A stretch of DNA of 64,000 nucleotides from Streptomyces abikoensis. Its GTDB lineage: Bacteria; Actinomycetota; Actinomycetes; Streptomycetales; Streptomycetaceae. Shown here in pieces: positions 17,278-24,213 of the stretch. Where the stretch lies: assembly GCF_014648775.1 (NCBI RefSeq), contig NZ_BMRT01000008.1, positions 1-64,000 of the forward strand. The letters run 5' to 3'. The translations under genes were made by a program, and so were the position numbers. The notes below the pieces were generated by a model. It was not told the origin of the DNA. It was given only the letters and a program-made list of their open reading frames with translations, and did not search any database. How positions within the stretch are numbered: the stretch's first letter is position 1; the number at the start of each line of letters is the position of its first letter.

Positions 17278-18510
17278 ATGAGCGCATCGCAGATCCCCGC
17301 TGCCGCCGTCGCCACCGGCGATGATGTCCCCACTCTCCTTGTGAAGATCTTCGGGAAGGACCGGCCGGGCATCACGGCCGGCCTCTTCGACACCCTCGCC
17401 GCCTACGCCGTCGACGTCATAGACATCGAGCAGATCGTCACCCGGGGACGGATCACGCTGTGCGCCCTGGTCACCGCCCCCGTCGGCGGCGGAGCCACCG
17501 AGGGCGGGCTGCGGGCCACCGTGCACAGCTGGGCGGAGTCGATGCACCTTCAGACGGAGATCATCTCCGGCCGGGGCGACAACAGACCGCGCGGTGTCGG
17601 CCGTTCCCACGTCACCGTGCTCGGGCACCCGCTGACCGCCGAGTCGACCGCCGCCATCGCGGCCCGCATCACCGACACCGGCGGCAACATCGACCGCATC
17701 TTCCGGCTCGCCAAGTACCCCGTGACGGCCGTGGAGTTCGCGGTCTCGGGCACGGACACGGAGAAGCTGCGCACCACACTGGCCACCGAGTCGGCGGCGC
17801 TGGGCGTGGACGTGGCCGTGGTGGCCGCCGGGCTTCAGCGCCGGGCGCAGCGGCTGGTGGTGATGGACGTGGACTCCACTCTCATCCAGGACGAGGTCAT
17901 CGAGCTGTTCGCGGCGCACGCGGGCTGTGAGGCCGAGGTGGCCGAGGTGACCGCGCGGGCGATGCGGGGCGAGCTGGACTTCGAGGAGTCCCTCCACGAA
18001 CGGGTGGCGTTGCTGGCGGGGCTGGACGCGTCGGTGGTGGAGAAGGTGCGGGCGGAGGTCCGGCTGACGCCGGGCGCCCGCACGCTGATCAGGACGCTGA
18101 AGCGGCTGGGCTTCCAGGTGGGTGTGGTCTCGGGCGGGTTCACGCAGGTCACGGACGATCTGCGGGAGCGGCTGGGGCTGGACTTCGCCTCCGCCAACAC
18201 GCTGGAGATCGTCGACGGCAAGCTGACCGGCCGGGTCACCGGGGAGATCGTGGACCGGGAGGGCAAGGCCCGGCTGCTGCGCCGGTTCGCGGCGGAGGCG
18301 GGAGTCCCGCTGGCGCAGACGGTGGCGATCGGCGACGGCGCCAACGACCTGGACATGCTCAACGCGGCCGGGCTCGGGGTGGCGTTCAACGCCAAGCCCC
18401 TGGTGCGGGAGGCGGCGCACACGGCCGTGAACGTGCCGTTCCTGGACACGGTGCTGTACCTGCTGGGTGTCACCCGCGAAGAGGTCGAGGCGGCCAACAC
18501 CCACGAGTGA
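17278..18510 (+). CDS. serB: Phosphoserine phosphatase with N-terminal ACT domains
   Basis: This 410-residue enzyme dephosphorylates phosphoserine in the last step of serine synthesis. The first 190 residues hold tandem ACT-like domains (LLVKIFGKDRPGITAGLFD; SHVTVLGHPL), which usually bind serine for feedback. The HAD phosphatase follows: motif I VMDVDSTLIQDE, motif II VVSGGFTQV, motif III with Lys in DREGKARLL, and motif IV VAIGDGANDLDML. The ATG at 17278 lies ten bases after a TACCGT -10 box, so the message is probably leaderless. Confidence 0.95.
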   Translation: MSASQIPAAAVATGDDVPTLLVKIFGKDRPGITAGLFDTLAAYAVDVIDIEQIVTRGRITLCALVTAPVGGGATEGGLRATVHSWAESMHLQTEIISGRGDNRPRGVGRSHVTVLGHPLTAESTAAIAARITDTGGNIDRIFRLAKYPVTAVEFAVSGTDTEKLRTTLATESAALGVDVAVVAAGLQRRAQRLVVMDVDSTLIQDEVIELFAAHAGCEAEVAEVTARAMRGELDFEESLHERVALLAGLDASVVEKVRAEVRLTPGARTLIRTLKRLGFQVGVVSGGFTQVTDDLRERLGLDFASANTLEIVDGKLTGRVTGEIVDREGKARLLRRFAAEAGVPLAQTVAIGDGANDLDMLNAAGLGVAFNAKPLVREAAHTAVNVPFLDTVLYLLGVTREEVEAANTHE

Positions 18511-18532
18511 CGACCGCCCCGTCCGCCGGCCG

Positions 18533-19051
18533 TCAGGCGTGCGGCGTCCAGAAGGCGACGAGCCGCCCCACGCCGTGCTCGACGGACTTCCAGGACCCGC
18601 TGAAGGTCAGCACCGCGACCGCGGCGGTGGGGAAGCCGGAACGGTTCATCCGGGCGAGGAGATCGCCGTCGGCCTCGCCCGCGAGGGCGTCGGCCAGGGC
18701 GTGCATCCCGGGGTTGTGCCCGATGAGCACCAGGTCGGCCACCTCGTCGGAGACCTCGTTGAGCAGGGCGATCAGCTCGCCGAGGGACGCCTCGTACATC
18801 CGGTCCTCGTAGACCGTACGGGGGCGCTCGGGCAGCTCGGAGACGGCGAGCTTCCAGGTCTCGCGGGTGCGCGCGGCGGTCGAGCAGAGGGCCAGTTCGG
18901 GGGTGACACCGGAGCCGGCGAGCCAGCGGCCGGCGACCGGGGCGTCCTTGCGGCCGCGGTCCGCGAGGGGACGTTCGTGGTCGTCGCCGTCGGACCACTC
19001 GGCCTTGGCATGCCGGAGAATGACGATCCTGCGGGTCGGGTCGGAGCTCAT
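18533..19051 (-). CDS. SixA-type histidine phosphatase
   Basis: This 172-residue protein is a small histidine phosphatase of the phosphoglycerate-mutase superfamily. The catalytic RHG-type motif appears as LRHAKAEW near the N-terminus, with LCSTAARTRETW and the second catalytic His in VLIGHNPGMHALAD. SixA in Escherichia coli dephosphorylates phosphohistidine on a signalling or phosphotransfer protein; the target here is unknown. The ATG at 19051 begins MSSDPTRRIVILRHAK; no strong ribosome site is seen. It converges on serB with a 22-base gap. Confidence 0.9.
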   Translation of the reverse strand: MSSDPTRRIVILRHAKAEWSDGDDHERPLADRGRKDAPVAGRWLAGSGVTPELALCSTAARTRETWKLAVSELPERPRTVYEDRMYEASLGELIALLNEVSDEVADLVLIGHNPGMHALADALAGEADGDLLARMNRSGFPTAAVAVLTFSGSWKSVEHGVGRLVAFWTPHA

Positions 19052-19140
19052 GCCGTCCAGCTTCGCATGAAACGCGCGGCGAGGCGCGGGGTGTTGGCGG
19101 GCTCGCCCCCTCCGGGCGGCGGCCTTCGACGCGCGGGCGC

Positions 19141-19380
19141 TCACGGCGCCAGACGCTCCGCGGCGTACCGCGCGAAGCGCACCACTTGCGCGACCGCGCC
19201 GCCCCCTGAGGCGCCGGCGTCGGAGGGGCCGTCGGCCGAGGCGGGCGAGGCGGTCAGCAGGAACGTCAGCAGCAGGAGGAAGACCGCGAGCGCGGCGGTG
19301 GGCAGGGCCACGGCCCACCAGGTCAGCCGGGTCCGGTTCCGCCGGGGGACGGCGGCGGGGGGCTGCGGGCCGGCGGTCAT
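19141..19380 (-). CDS. Small single-span membrane protein of unknown function
   Basis: This 79-residue protein has a Pro/Arg-rich cytoplasmic N-terminus, one membrane helix (about residues 22-46, TWWAVALPTAALAVFLLLLT) and a short Ala/Gly-rich outer part. I do not recognise a family. The ATG at 19380 has AGGAG upstream at a good distance, and the reading frame keeps Streptomyces codon bias, so I think it is real. Confidence 0.65.
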   Translation of the reverse strand: MTAGPQPPAAVPRRNRTRLTWWAVALPTAALAVFLLLLTFLLTASPASADGPSDAGASGGGAVAQVVRFARYAAERLAP

Positions 19381-19562
19381 GGGGGTCTCCTGGGAGGTCG
19401 GGTGCGCCGCGCCGTCGCGGCGTACTACGAACCTACGGAGACCCGCCACCTTCCCCCATCCGGCCTTCCACCCAATCGACCCTGACCTCCGCCCCCTAGG
19501 GGACGGTGGGGCCAGCCCCACCCCGGCCGGGCGGACGGGCCGGCGGCGTCGGGCCGGTGGCG

Positions 19563-19685
19563 TCAGGGGGAGGCGAGGGTCGCGATCACGCTGATGACGA
19601 CGGTGATGCCGAGCATCACGCCGAGGATCGTCAGCAGGGCCTTCTGGCCGTTCTTGGGATTGGGGTTCTCTTCGAGGACCGGCAT
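19563..19685 (-). CDS. SGM_5486-type micropeptide
   Basis: This 40-residue peptide has a polar start (MPVLEENPNPKNGQK) and one membrane helix (ALLTILGVMLGITVVISVIA). It matches the SGM_5486 family of tiny Streptomyces membrane proteins described as transporter-associated; the function is unknown. It lies 35 bases downstream of a secreted-protein gene on the same strand and may be co-transcribed with it. Confidence 0.8.
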   Translation of the reverse strand: MPVLEENPNPKNGQKALLTILGVMLGITVVISVIATLASP

Positions 19686-19719
19686 GCGGACAAGTCTCCC
19701 ACCCGCGCCGAACCGCCGG

Positions 19720-20040
19720 TCACCCGGGTGCGTGGGTGACCCAGGCCCGGCGGATGCCCAGCCAGCAGCGCTGGGCGAGGACGACGTGCCGGGCGGGCCC
19801 GACGGTGACGGGGGCGGTGTCCATCGCCGGGTCCCACCAGTGGACGCACTCGACGTGCAGCTGGACGCGGTCGGGGGTGGCGTTGCCGTTGAAGCAGTGG
19901 GTGACGGCGTGGGAGCCGTGGAGACGGGTGTGGCACTCGGCCTCGCGGGGCGTCGGCGGCGCGGGGGCGATCGCGGTGGTGCCCAGCAGGGCGAGGGTGG
20001 CGAACAGCAGCACCGCCGCACGCCGTATCGGGGGGCTCAT
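19720..20040 (-). CDS. Small secreted Cys-containing protein of unknown function
   Basis: This 106-residue protein has a signal peptide (RRAAVLLFATLALLGTTAIA) and a mature part with four Cys (EAECHTRL, THCFNG, HVECVHWWDP, LAQRCWLG), suggesting two disulfides outside the cell. It resembles unnamed Streptomyces exported proteins; no enzyme motif is visible. The ATG at 20040 begins MSPPIRR. It is followed by the SGM_5486 micropeptide gene. Confidence 0.75.
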   Translation of the reverse strand: MSPPIRRAAVLLFATLALLGTTAIAPAPPTPREAECHTRLHGSHAVTHCFNGNATPDRVQLHVECVHWWDPAMDTAPVTVGPARHVVLAQRCWLGIRRAWVTHAPG

Positions 20041-20186
20041 GCCCGTCCACCTCCCTCCTCCCCCAGTGTGCGGGCGCGCGTCGCGCCGCACGACCCGGGA
20101 GACGCGCGATGCCCGCCCCGGCGGGTGGGCCGGAACGGGCATCGCGGAGGTGTGTGCTCCTGCACGGGCTTGTCGAAGTCCGGTAC

Positions 20187-20243
20187 GCGCCCCGTCAGGG
20201 GCGCGGGGAACTGCGCGACCAGCCATGGACGGCCCGCAGCCGC
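20187..20243. repeat. Dispersed Streptomyces hairpin repeat, likely terminator of fabI
   Basis: The core GCGCCCC-GTCA-GGGGCGC (20187-20204) forms a hairpin and is followed by GGGGAACTGCGCGACCAGCC. I recall this sequence as one of the most common dispersed repeats at gene ends in Streptomyces genomes. It lies just downstream of fabI on the minus strand, where it would end transcription. Confidence 0.7.
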
Positions 20244-20267
20244 AGGACCGCACTTCCAGCGGAGCGC

Positions 20268-21029
20268 TTAGGCACCCATCATGTGCACGCCGCCGTCGAC
20301 GTGGACGATCTCGCCCGTCGTGCGCGGGAAGAAGTCCGACAGCATGCCGACGACGCCGCGGCCGGCCGGCTCCGGGTCGGCCAGGTCCCAGCCGATGGGG
20401 GCGCGGTGGTTCCACACGTCCGCGAGCTCCTCGAAGCCCGGGATGGACTTGGCGGCCATCGACTTGATCGGGCCGGCCGAGACCAGGTTGCAGCGGATGC
20501 CCTTGGGGCCGAGGTCGCGGGCCAGGTAGCGGTTGGTGCCCTCGAGGGCGGCCTTGGCCACGCCCATCCAGTCGTACTTCGGCCACGCGATCTGCGCGTC
20601 GAAGGTCAGGCCCACGATGGAGGAGCCCTCGCGCATCAGCGGCAGCAGGGCCATCGCCAGCGACTTGTAGGAGTACGCCGAGACCTGGACGGCCGTGGAG
20701 ACGTCCTCCCAGCTCGCCTCCAGGAAGTTGAAGGCGCCCTGCGGGCCGAAGGCGATGGAGTGGACGATGCCGTCGATGCCGTCGACGTGCTCGCGCACCT
20801 TGTCGGCCAGGCCGTCGAGGTGCTCCTGGTTGGTGACGTCCAGCTCGATGACCGGCGCGGGCTTCGGCAGGCGCTTGGCGATGCGCTCGACGAGCGAGAG
20901 CCGGCCGAAGCCGGTGAGGATGACCTCGGCGCCCTCGTTCTGGGCGACCTTCGCGGCCTGGAAGGCGATCGACGACTCGGTGAGGACACCCGTGACGAGG
21001 ATGCGCTTGCCTGCGAGGATTCCACTCAT
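20268..21029 (-). CDS. fabI: Enoyl-[acyl-carrier-protein] reductase (NADH)
   Basis: This 253-residue enzyme reduces trans-2-enoyl-ACP in the last step of each fatty-acid elongation cycle and is the InhA counterpart. It has the FabI-type cofactor loop GKRILVTGVLTESSIAFQ, IVHSIAFGPQ, the catalytic Tyr-x6-Lys as KYDWMGVAKAAL, and FFPRTTGEIVHVDGG at the end. Full length. It lies five bases after fabG, so the two form a fatty-acid synthesis operon. Confidence 0.95.
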   Translation of the reverse strand: MSGILAGKRILVTGVLTESSIAFQAAKVAQNEGAEVILTGFGRLSLVERIAKRLPKPAPVIELDVTNQEHLDGLADKVREHVDGIDGIVHSIAFGPQGAFNFLEASWEDVSTAVQVSAYSYKSLAMALLPLMREGSSIVGLTFDAQIAWPKYDWMGVAKAALEGTNRYLARDLGPKGIRCNLVSAGPIKSMAAKSIPGFEELADVWNHRAPIGWDLADPEPAGRGVVGMLSDFFPRTTGEIVHVDGGVHMMGA

Positions 21030-21034
21030 GGCGA

Positions 21035-21739
21035 TCAGTGACCCATGCCCAATCCGCCGTCGACAGGAATGACGGCTCCAGTGATGTATGCGGCGTCCTC
21101 GGAGGCGAGGAAGCGGACCGAGGCGGCGATCTCCTCGGGCTGCGCGTAGCGGCCCAGCGGGACGTTGCCGACGATGCCGGCGCGCTGCTCGTCGGTGAGC
21201 ACGCGGGTCATGTCGGTGTCCACGAAGCCGGGCGCGACGACGTTGACGGTGATGTTGCGGGAGCCCAGCTCACGGGCGAGCGAGCGGGCGAAGCCGACGA
21301 GGCCGGCCTTGGAGGCGGCGTAGTTCGCCTGGCCCGGCGAGCCCATCAGGCCCACGACCGACGAGATCAGGACGACGCGGCCCTTGCGGGCGCGCAGCAT
21401 GGCCTTCGAGGCGCGCTTGACGACGCGGAAGGTGCCGGTGAGGTTGGTCTCCACCACCGAGGTGAAGTCCTCCTCCGACATCCGCAGCAGCAGCTGGTCG
21501 CGGGTGACGCCGGCGTTGGCCACCAGCACCTCGACCGCGCCCTGCTTCTCCTCGATCTCCTTGTACGCCTGCTCGACCTGCTCGGGGTCGGTGATGTCGC
21601 ACTTCACGGCCAGGAAGCCGGTGGGCGGCTCGCCCGAGCGGTAGGTGATGGCGACCTTGTCGCCCGCTTCGGCGAAGGCGCGCGCGATGGCGAGGCCGAT
21701 GCCCCGGTTACCTCCGGTGACGAGAACCGAGCGGCTCAA
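21035..21739 (-). CDS. fabG: 3-oxoacyl-[acyl-carrier-protein] reductase
   Basis: This 234-residue short-chain dehydrogenase reduces 3-oxoacyl-ACP with NADPH. It has the Rossmann motif TGGNRGIGLAIA, NAGVT, and the catalytic Ser/Tyr/Lys in ISSVVGLMGSPGQANYAASK. It lacks the usual Asp-rich insert, as in mycobacterial MabA-like forms. The start appears to be TTG at 21739: GGAAGG lies eight bases upstream and no ATG or GTG fits, so a rare start may moderate translation. fabI follows after five bases. Confidence 0.95.
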   Translation of the reverse strand: MSRSVLVTGGNRGIGLAIARAFAEAGDKVAITYRSGEPPTGFLAVKCDITDPEQVEQAYKEIEEKQGAVEVLVANAGVTRDQLLLRMSEEDFTSVVETNLTGTFRVVKRASKAMLRARKGRVVLISSVVGLMGSPGQANYAASKAGLVGFARSLARELGSRNITVNVVAPGFVDTDMTRVLTDEQRAGIVGNVPLGRYAQPEEIAASVRFLASEDAAYITGAVIPVDGGLGMGH

Positions 21740-21877
21740 AGGATCACCCTTCCGATGTCGTATCCATGGATCTGCGGGACTACACCGAACGTAGCGGTAG
21801 AGGTCATGGAAGTGAGAAGCGACCTGCGACAGCGGCGGCCGGTGGTCACTGTTGGATCTCTACAGTCCCCGGACGGG

Positions 21878-22717
21878 CTACGCCGACCAGTGGCCCGGTC
21901 GGGTGAGCCCGGCGGGCAGCCTGGTGGCGGCGTCGCCGCGGGCCGCGTTGAGCTGCGGCTGGGTGAGGAAGAAGGCGCCGGTGAGGTCGGCGCCGGACAG
22001 GTCCGCGTCGCGGAGGTCCGCGCCGATCATGTCGGCGTCCCGCAGGTCGGCGCCGGAGAGATCGGCGGCGATCAGATAGGCCCCGCGCAGATTGGCGCAG
22101 CGCAGGTCCGCGCGGCGCAGCCGGCGGCCCATGAGGTCCGCGCCCCGGTGGTTCCTCGCCTTGCGGCCGCCCTTGGCCCGGACGAGTTCGCTGGTGCGCA
22201 GCAGCAGCACGTTCACCTTCTGGCGGTGCTCCCCCACGTCCAGGGCGGCCAGCGAGGCGGCGTCGCCCTCGGTGAGGCGCTCGGTCTCCGCCAGCAGGCG
22301 CCGCAGGTCGGCGTGGACGGGGCGGGCGTCCTTCAGGGTGAGGGCCTCGGTGAGGTACCACAGCAGCTCGTGGAGGTGCCGCATCGCCGGGAAGACCTCG
22401 AACATCGTCCGTGAGGTCTCGGGGGCGGCGCGCCAGTCGCGGCCGCCGAAGGTGACCTGGGAGACCTTCTGGCCCGCGCCGAAGCAGTCGTAGACGGTGC
22501 AGCCCTGGTAGCCCTTGTCGCGCAGCCGGGCGTGGATGCCGCAGCTGAAGTCCCGCTGGAGGTTGCCACAGGGCGTGCCGGCGTCCTTGTCGCGGGCGAA
22601 GTCCGCCGAGCGCGCGAAGGGCAGGGCCACGCAGCACAGCCCGAAGCAGTTCCCGCAGTCGCCCTTGAGCGCGGTGCGGTCCGCGCCGGGGGCGGCGTCT
22701 TCACGTATGGCGGACAC
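21878..22717 (-). CDS. Cys-cluster protein with a pentapeptide-repeat tail
   Basis: This 279-residue protein has eight Cys in its first 80 residues (C21, C24, C28, C29, C50, C59, C73, C78), beginning CGNCFGLCC, a pattern like YkgJ-type metal or iron-sulfur binding proteins. A helical middle follows, then pentapeptide repeats of the A(D/N)Lxx type (about residues 190-250; GADLMGRRLRRADLRCANLR), which form a right-handed beta helix. Pentapeptide proteins can mimic DNA or serve as scaffolds; function here is unknown. Start is GTG at 22717 with AGAGGAA upstream. Confidence 0.85.
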   Translation of the reverse strand: MSAIREDAAPGADRTALKGDCGNCFGLCCVALPFARSADFARDKDAGTPCGNLQRDFSCGIHARLRDKGYQGCTVYDCFGAGQKVSQVTFGGRDWRAAPETSRTMFEVFPAMRHLHELLWYLTEALTLKDARPVHADLRRLLAETERLTEGDAASLAALDVGEHRQKVNVLLLRTSELVRAKGGRKARNHRGADLMGRRLRRADLRCANLRGAYLIAADLSGADLRDADMIGADLRDADLSGADLTGAFFLTQPQLNAARGDAATRLPAGLTRPGHWSA

Positions 22718-22830
22718 TGCGCGTGGGGTTCCTCTCGCATGGCGGGTGCTGCCGGTGGGTTACGCGGTGGCAGGCCATAACACCCTAACGGCAGGTTTCA
22801 CCAGATGACCGACCGGAGAACGCCCACCCC

Positions 22831-23046
22831 TCAAGCCGGGGAGGAATCCGGGTTCCCGCGCAGCGGGACAGAGACAGTCGAATCGCCATCGGACGATTCT
22901 GTGTCCACCCCGGCGGCGCGGAGGCCGACCTCAAGCATGTACACCAGCTCGGAGTTGAGGGACCGCCGCTCGGACTTTGCGTGGTCGCGCAGCCGGTCAC
23001 GAAGGTCTTCAGGAAGACGCAAGGTCATGCGGACTTCATCACTCAT
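22831..23046 (-). CDS. Arc-like ribbon-helix-helix DNA-binding protein
   Basis: This 71-residue protein has a classic ribbon-helix-helix N-terminus: strand EVRMTLRLPEDL, helix RDRLRDHAKSERR and helix SLNSELVYMLEVGL. Such proteins bind DNA as dimers in the major groove. The C-terminal tail is polar. It is divergent from tnpB with only 17 bases between start codons, so it probably represses the shared promoter; this resembles accessory regulators seen beside some actinobacterial TnpB genes. Its last codons run into the left-end hairpin. The ATG at 23046 is followed by SDEVRM; the message is probably leaderless. Confidence 0.82.
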   Translation of the reverse strand: MSDEVRMTLRLPEDLRDRLRDHAKSERRSLNSELVYMLEVGLRAAGVDTESSDGDSTVSVPLRGNPDSSPA

Positions 23047-23069
23047 GGTGCTATTATGACTCCATGGTG
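23044..23069. promoter_or_regulatory. Shared divergent promoter of the RHH gene and tnpB, with direct repeats
   Basis: The A/T-rich core CTATTATG (23051-23058) reads as TATTAT towards tnpB and as CATAAT towards the RHH gene, each six bases before an ATG, so both messages would be leaderless. CATGGTG occurs at 23044-23050 and again at 23063-23069, flanking the core, and could be operator half-sites for the RHH protein. No good -35 is visible in either direction. Confidence 0.45.
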
Positions 23070-24077
23070 ACACCAAAGGTAGCCGAGGCCGCCGGGCACG
23101 CCCGGTGGACATTCCGGCTTCGCGTGTCACCCACCGCCCACAGAGCCCTGATGGCCGAGTGGGGCCGGTGCCGGTGGGTGTGGAACGAGTGCGTGGCCAA
23201 GTCCAAGGCCGTGCACCTGCGCAACAATGCCACCGGAGGCAAACGGACGTGTGGTCCGGCGCAGCTCGACAAGATGCTGACTGAGGCCCGGCGTACAGCC
23301 CCGTGGCTGGCCGAGGGCTCCAGCGTTCCCCAGCAGCAGATCATCCGCGACTTCGGCAGGTCCCGCGCCAAGGCGCAGAAGGACATCAAGGAACGCGTCC
23401 CGGTGCACCGCCGGGCCGCCGAGGTGCAGCCGCTCTCCGTCACGGGCCGTGTGATCGGGGTGGACTGGGGTGTGAAGGAGACCGCGACCACCACCAGCGA
23501 CGCCCACGACCTCCCGCACGTCGAGCACGGCAGGAAGGCCAGGGAGAAGCTGGCCCGGTACGACCGGATGATGGCCCGCCGCAAGCCGAAGGAGGGGCGA
23601 GCCGGATCGAAGGGCTACCGCGAGGCGAAACGGCTGCGGGCCAAGCTGTACAAGAAAGTCGCACGCCAGCGACAGGACACCGGCCGCAAGTGGGCGAAGT
23701 CCGTGGCCCGCGACCACGACCACATAGCGGTTGAGGATTTCAAACCGAAGTTCCTGGCCAAGACCACCATGGCCAAGAAGGCCGCCGACGCCGCCATCGG
23801 CGCCACCAAGACGGCCCTGATCGAGCAGGCCCGCAAGCACGGGCGCACCGTGCACCTGGTGCACCCCGCGCACACCACGATGGACTGCGCGCACTGCGGA
23901 GCGAGAGCCAAGCACGCACTGCCGCTGGGAGAGCGCACCTACACCTGCACCACATGCGGAACCGTCTCCCCACGGGACAAGAACTCCGCACGCGTGATGC
24001 TCGTCCGGGCAGGTCTGAACCCGGCTGGCGCTGAGGGCATAGGACCTCCTGGGGCGCCGCCCCAGGAGGCAGCCTGA
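23064..24077 (+). CDS. tnpB: TnpB-family RNA-guided endonuclease, internally shortened
   Basis: This 337-residue protein keeps the RuvC residues D134 (VIGVDWGVKET), E224 (IAVEDFKPKF) and D305 (SPRDKNSARVM), and the zinc finger C275/C278/C295/C298. Typical TnpB proteins are near 400 residues. Here the segment after KDIKERVPVHRRA (residue 118) jumps straight to AEVQPLSVTGR, so the beta-strand block that normally carries a PRFK motif and an RDSLGHWYASF-type strand is missing. That looks like an in-frame deletion of roughly 70 residues in the wedge/recognition part, so guide or target binding may be lost. ATG 23064 is probably leaderless. Confidence 0.9.
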   Translation: MVTPKVAEAAGHARWTFRLRVSPTAHRALMAEWGRCRWVWNECVAKSKAVHLRNNATGGKRTCGPAQLDKMLTEARRTAPWLAEGSSVPQQQIIRDFGRSRAKAQKDIKERVPVHRRAAEVQPLSVTGRVIGVDWGVKETATTTSDAHDLPHVEHGRKAREKLARYDRMMARRKPKEGRAGSKGYREAKRLRAKLYKKVARQRQDTGRKWAKSVARDHDHIAVEDFKPKFLAKTTMAKKAADAAIGATKTALIEQARKHGRTVHLVHPAHTTMDCAHCGARAKHALPLGERTYTCTTCGTVSPRDKNSARVMLVRAGLNPAGAEGIGPPGAPPQEAA

Positions 24078-24079
24078 GC

Positions 24080-24170
24080 CACGAATCCCCACGCATGCCA
24101 GAGGTGCCCATAAGGGTGCACGTCCATAAGGACGGGCGGGAATCCCCGCCTTCCGGCGCGGGAGCAGTCA
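24080..24170 (+). ncRNA. Candidate omega (right-end) RNA of the TnpB element
   Basis: Immediately after tnpB three consecutive hairpins (24108-24117, 24121-24134, 24135-24150) match the structured 3' part of TnpB guide RNAs, which usually begin inside the 3' end of tnpB and end at the element boundary. A guide, if made, would come from the tldD leader beyond about 24170. The 5' end cannot be placed from sequence. Confidence 0.35.
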
Positions 24171-24213
24171 ATGCGACACACATCGACAAAGAAACCGATA
24201 AGGAGCGTGGACC

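Larger units (their letters stand above)
22818..24170. mobile_element. IS200/IS605-like element carrying tnpB and a ribbon-helix-helix gene, no tnpA
   Basis: The element lies between the pentapeptide gene and tldD. The right end has three hairpins in a row (CCC-ATAA-GGG, CGTCC-ATAA-GGACG and GGCGGG-AATC-CCCGCC, 24108-24150), typical of IS605-family right ends. The left end holds a CCCC/GGGG hairpin near 22826-22840. No TnpA transposase is present, so mobility would need one in trans. The exact boundaries are estimates. Confidence 0.6.

Noticed and set aside
22831..24077. Classic toxin-antitoxin pair made of the RHH protein and its neighbour
   Set aside because: The neighbour is TnpB, divergent and not co-transcribed; no small toxin gene is adjacent.
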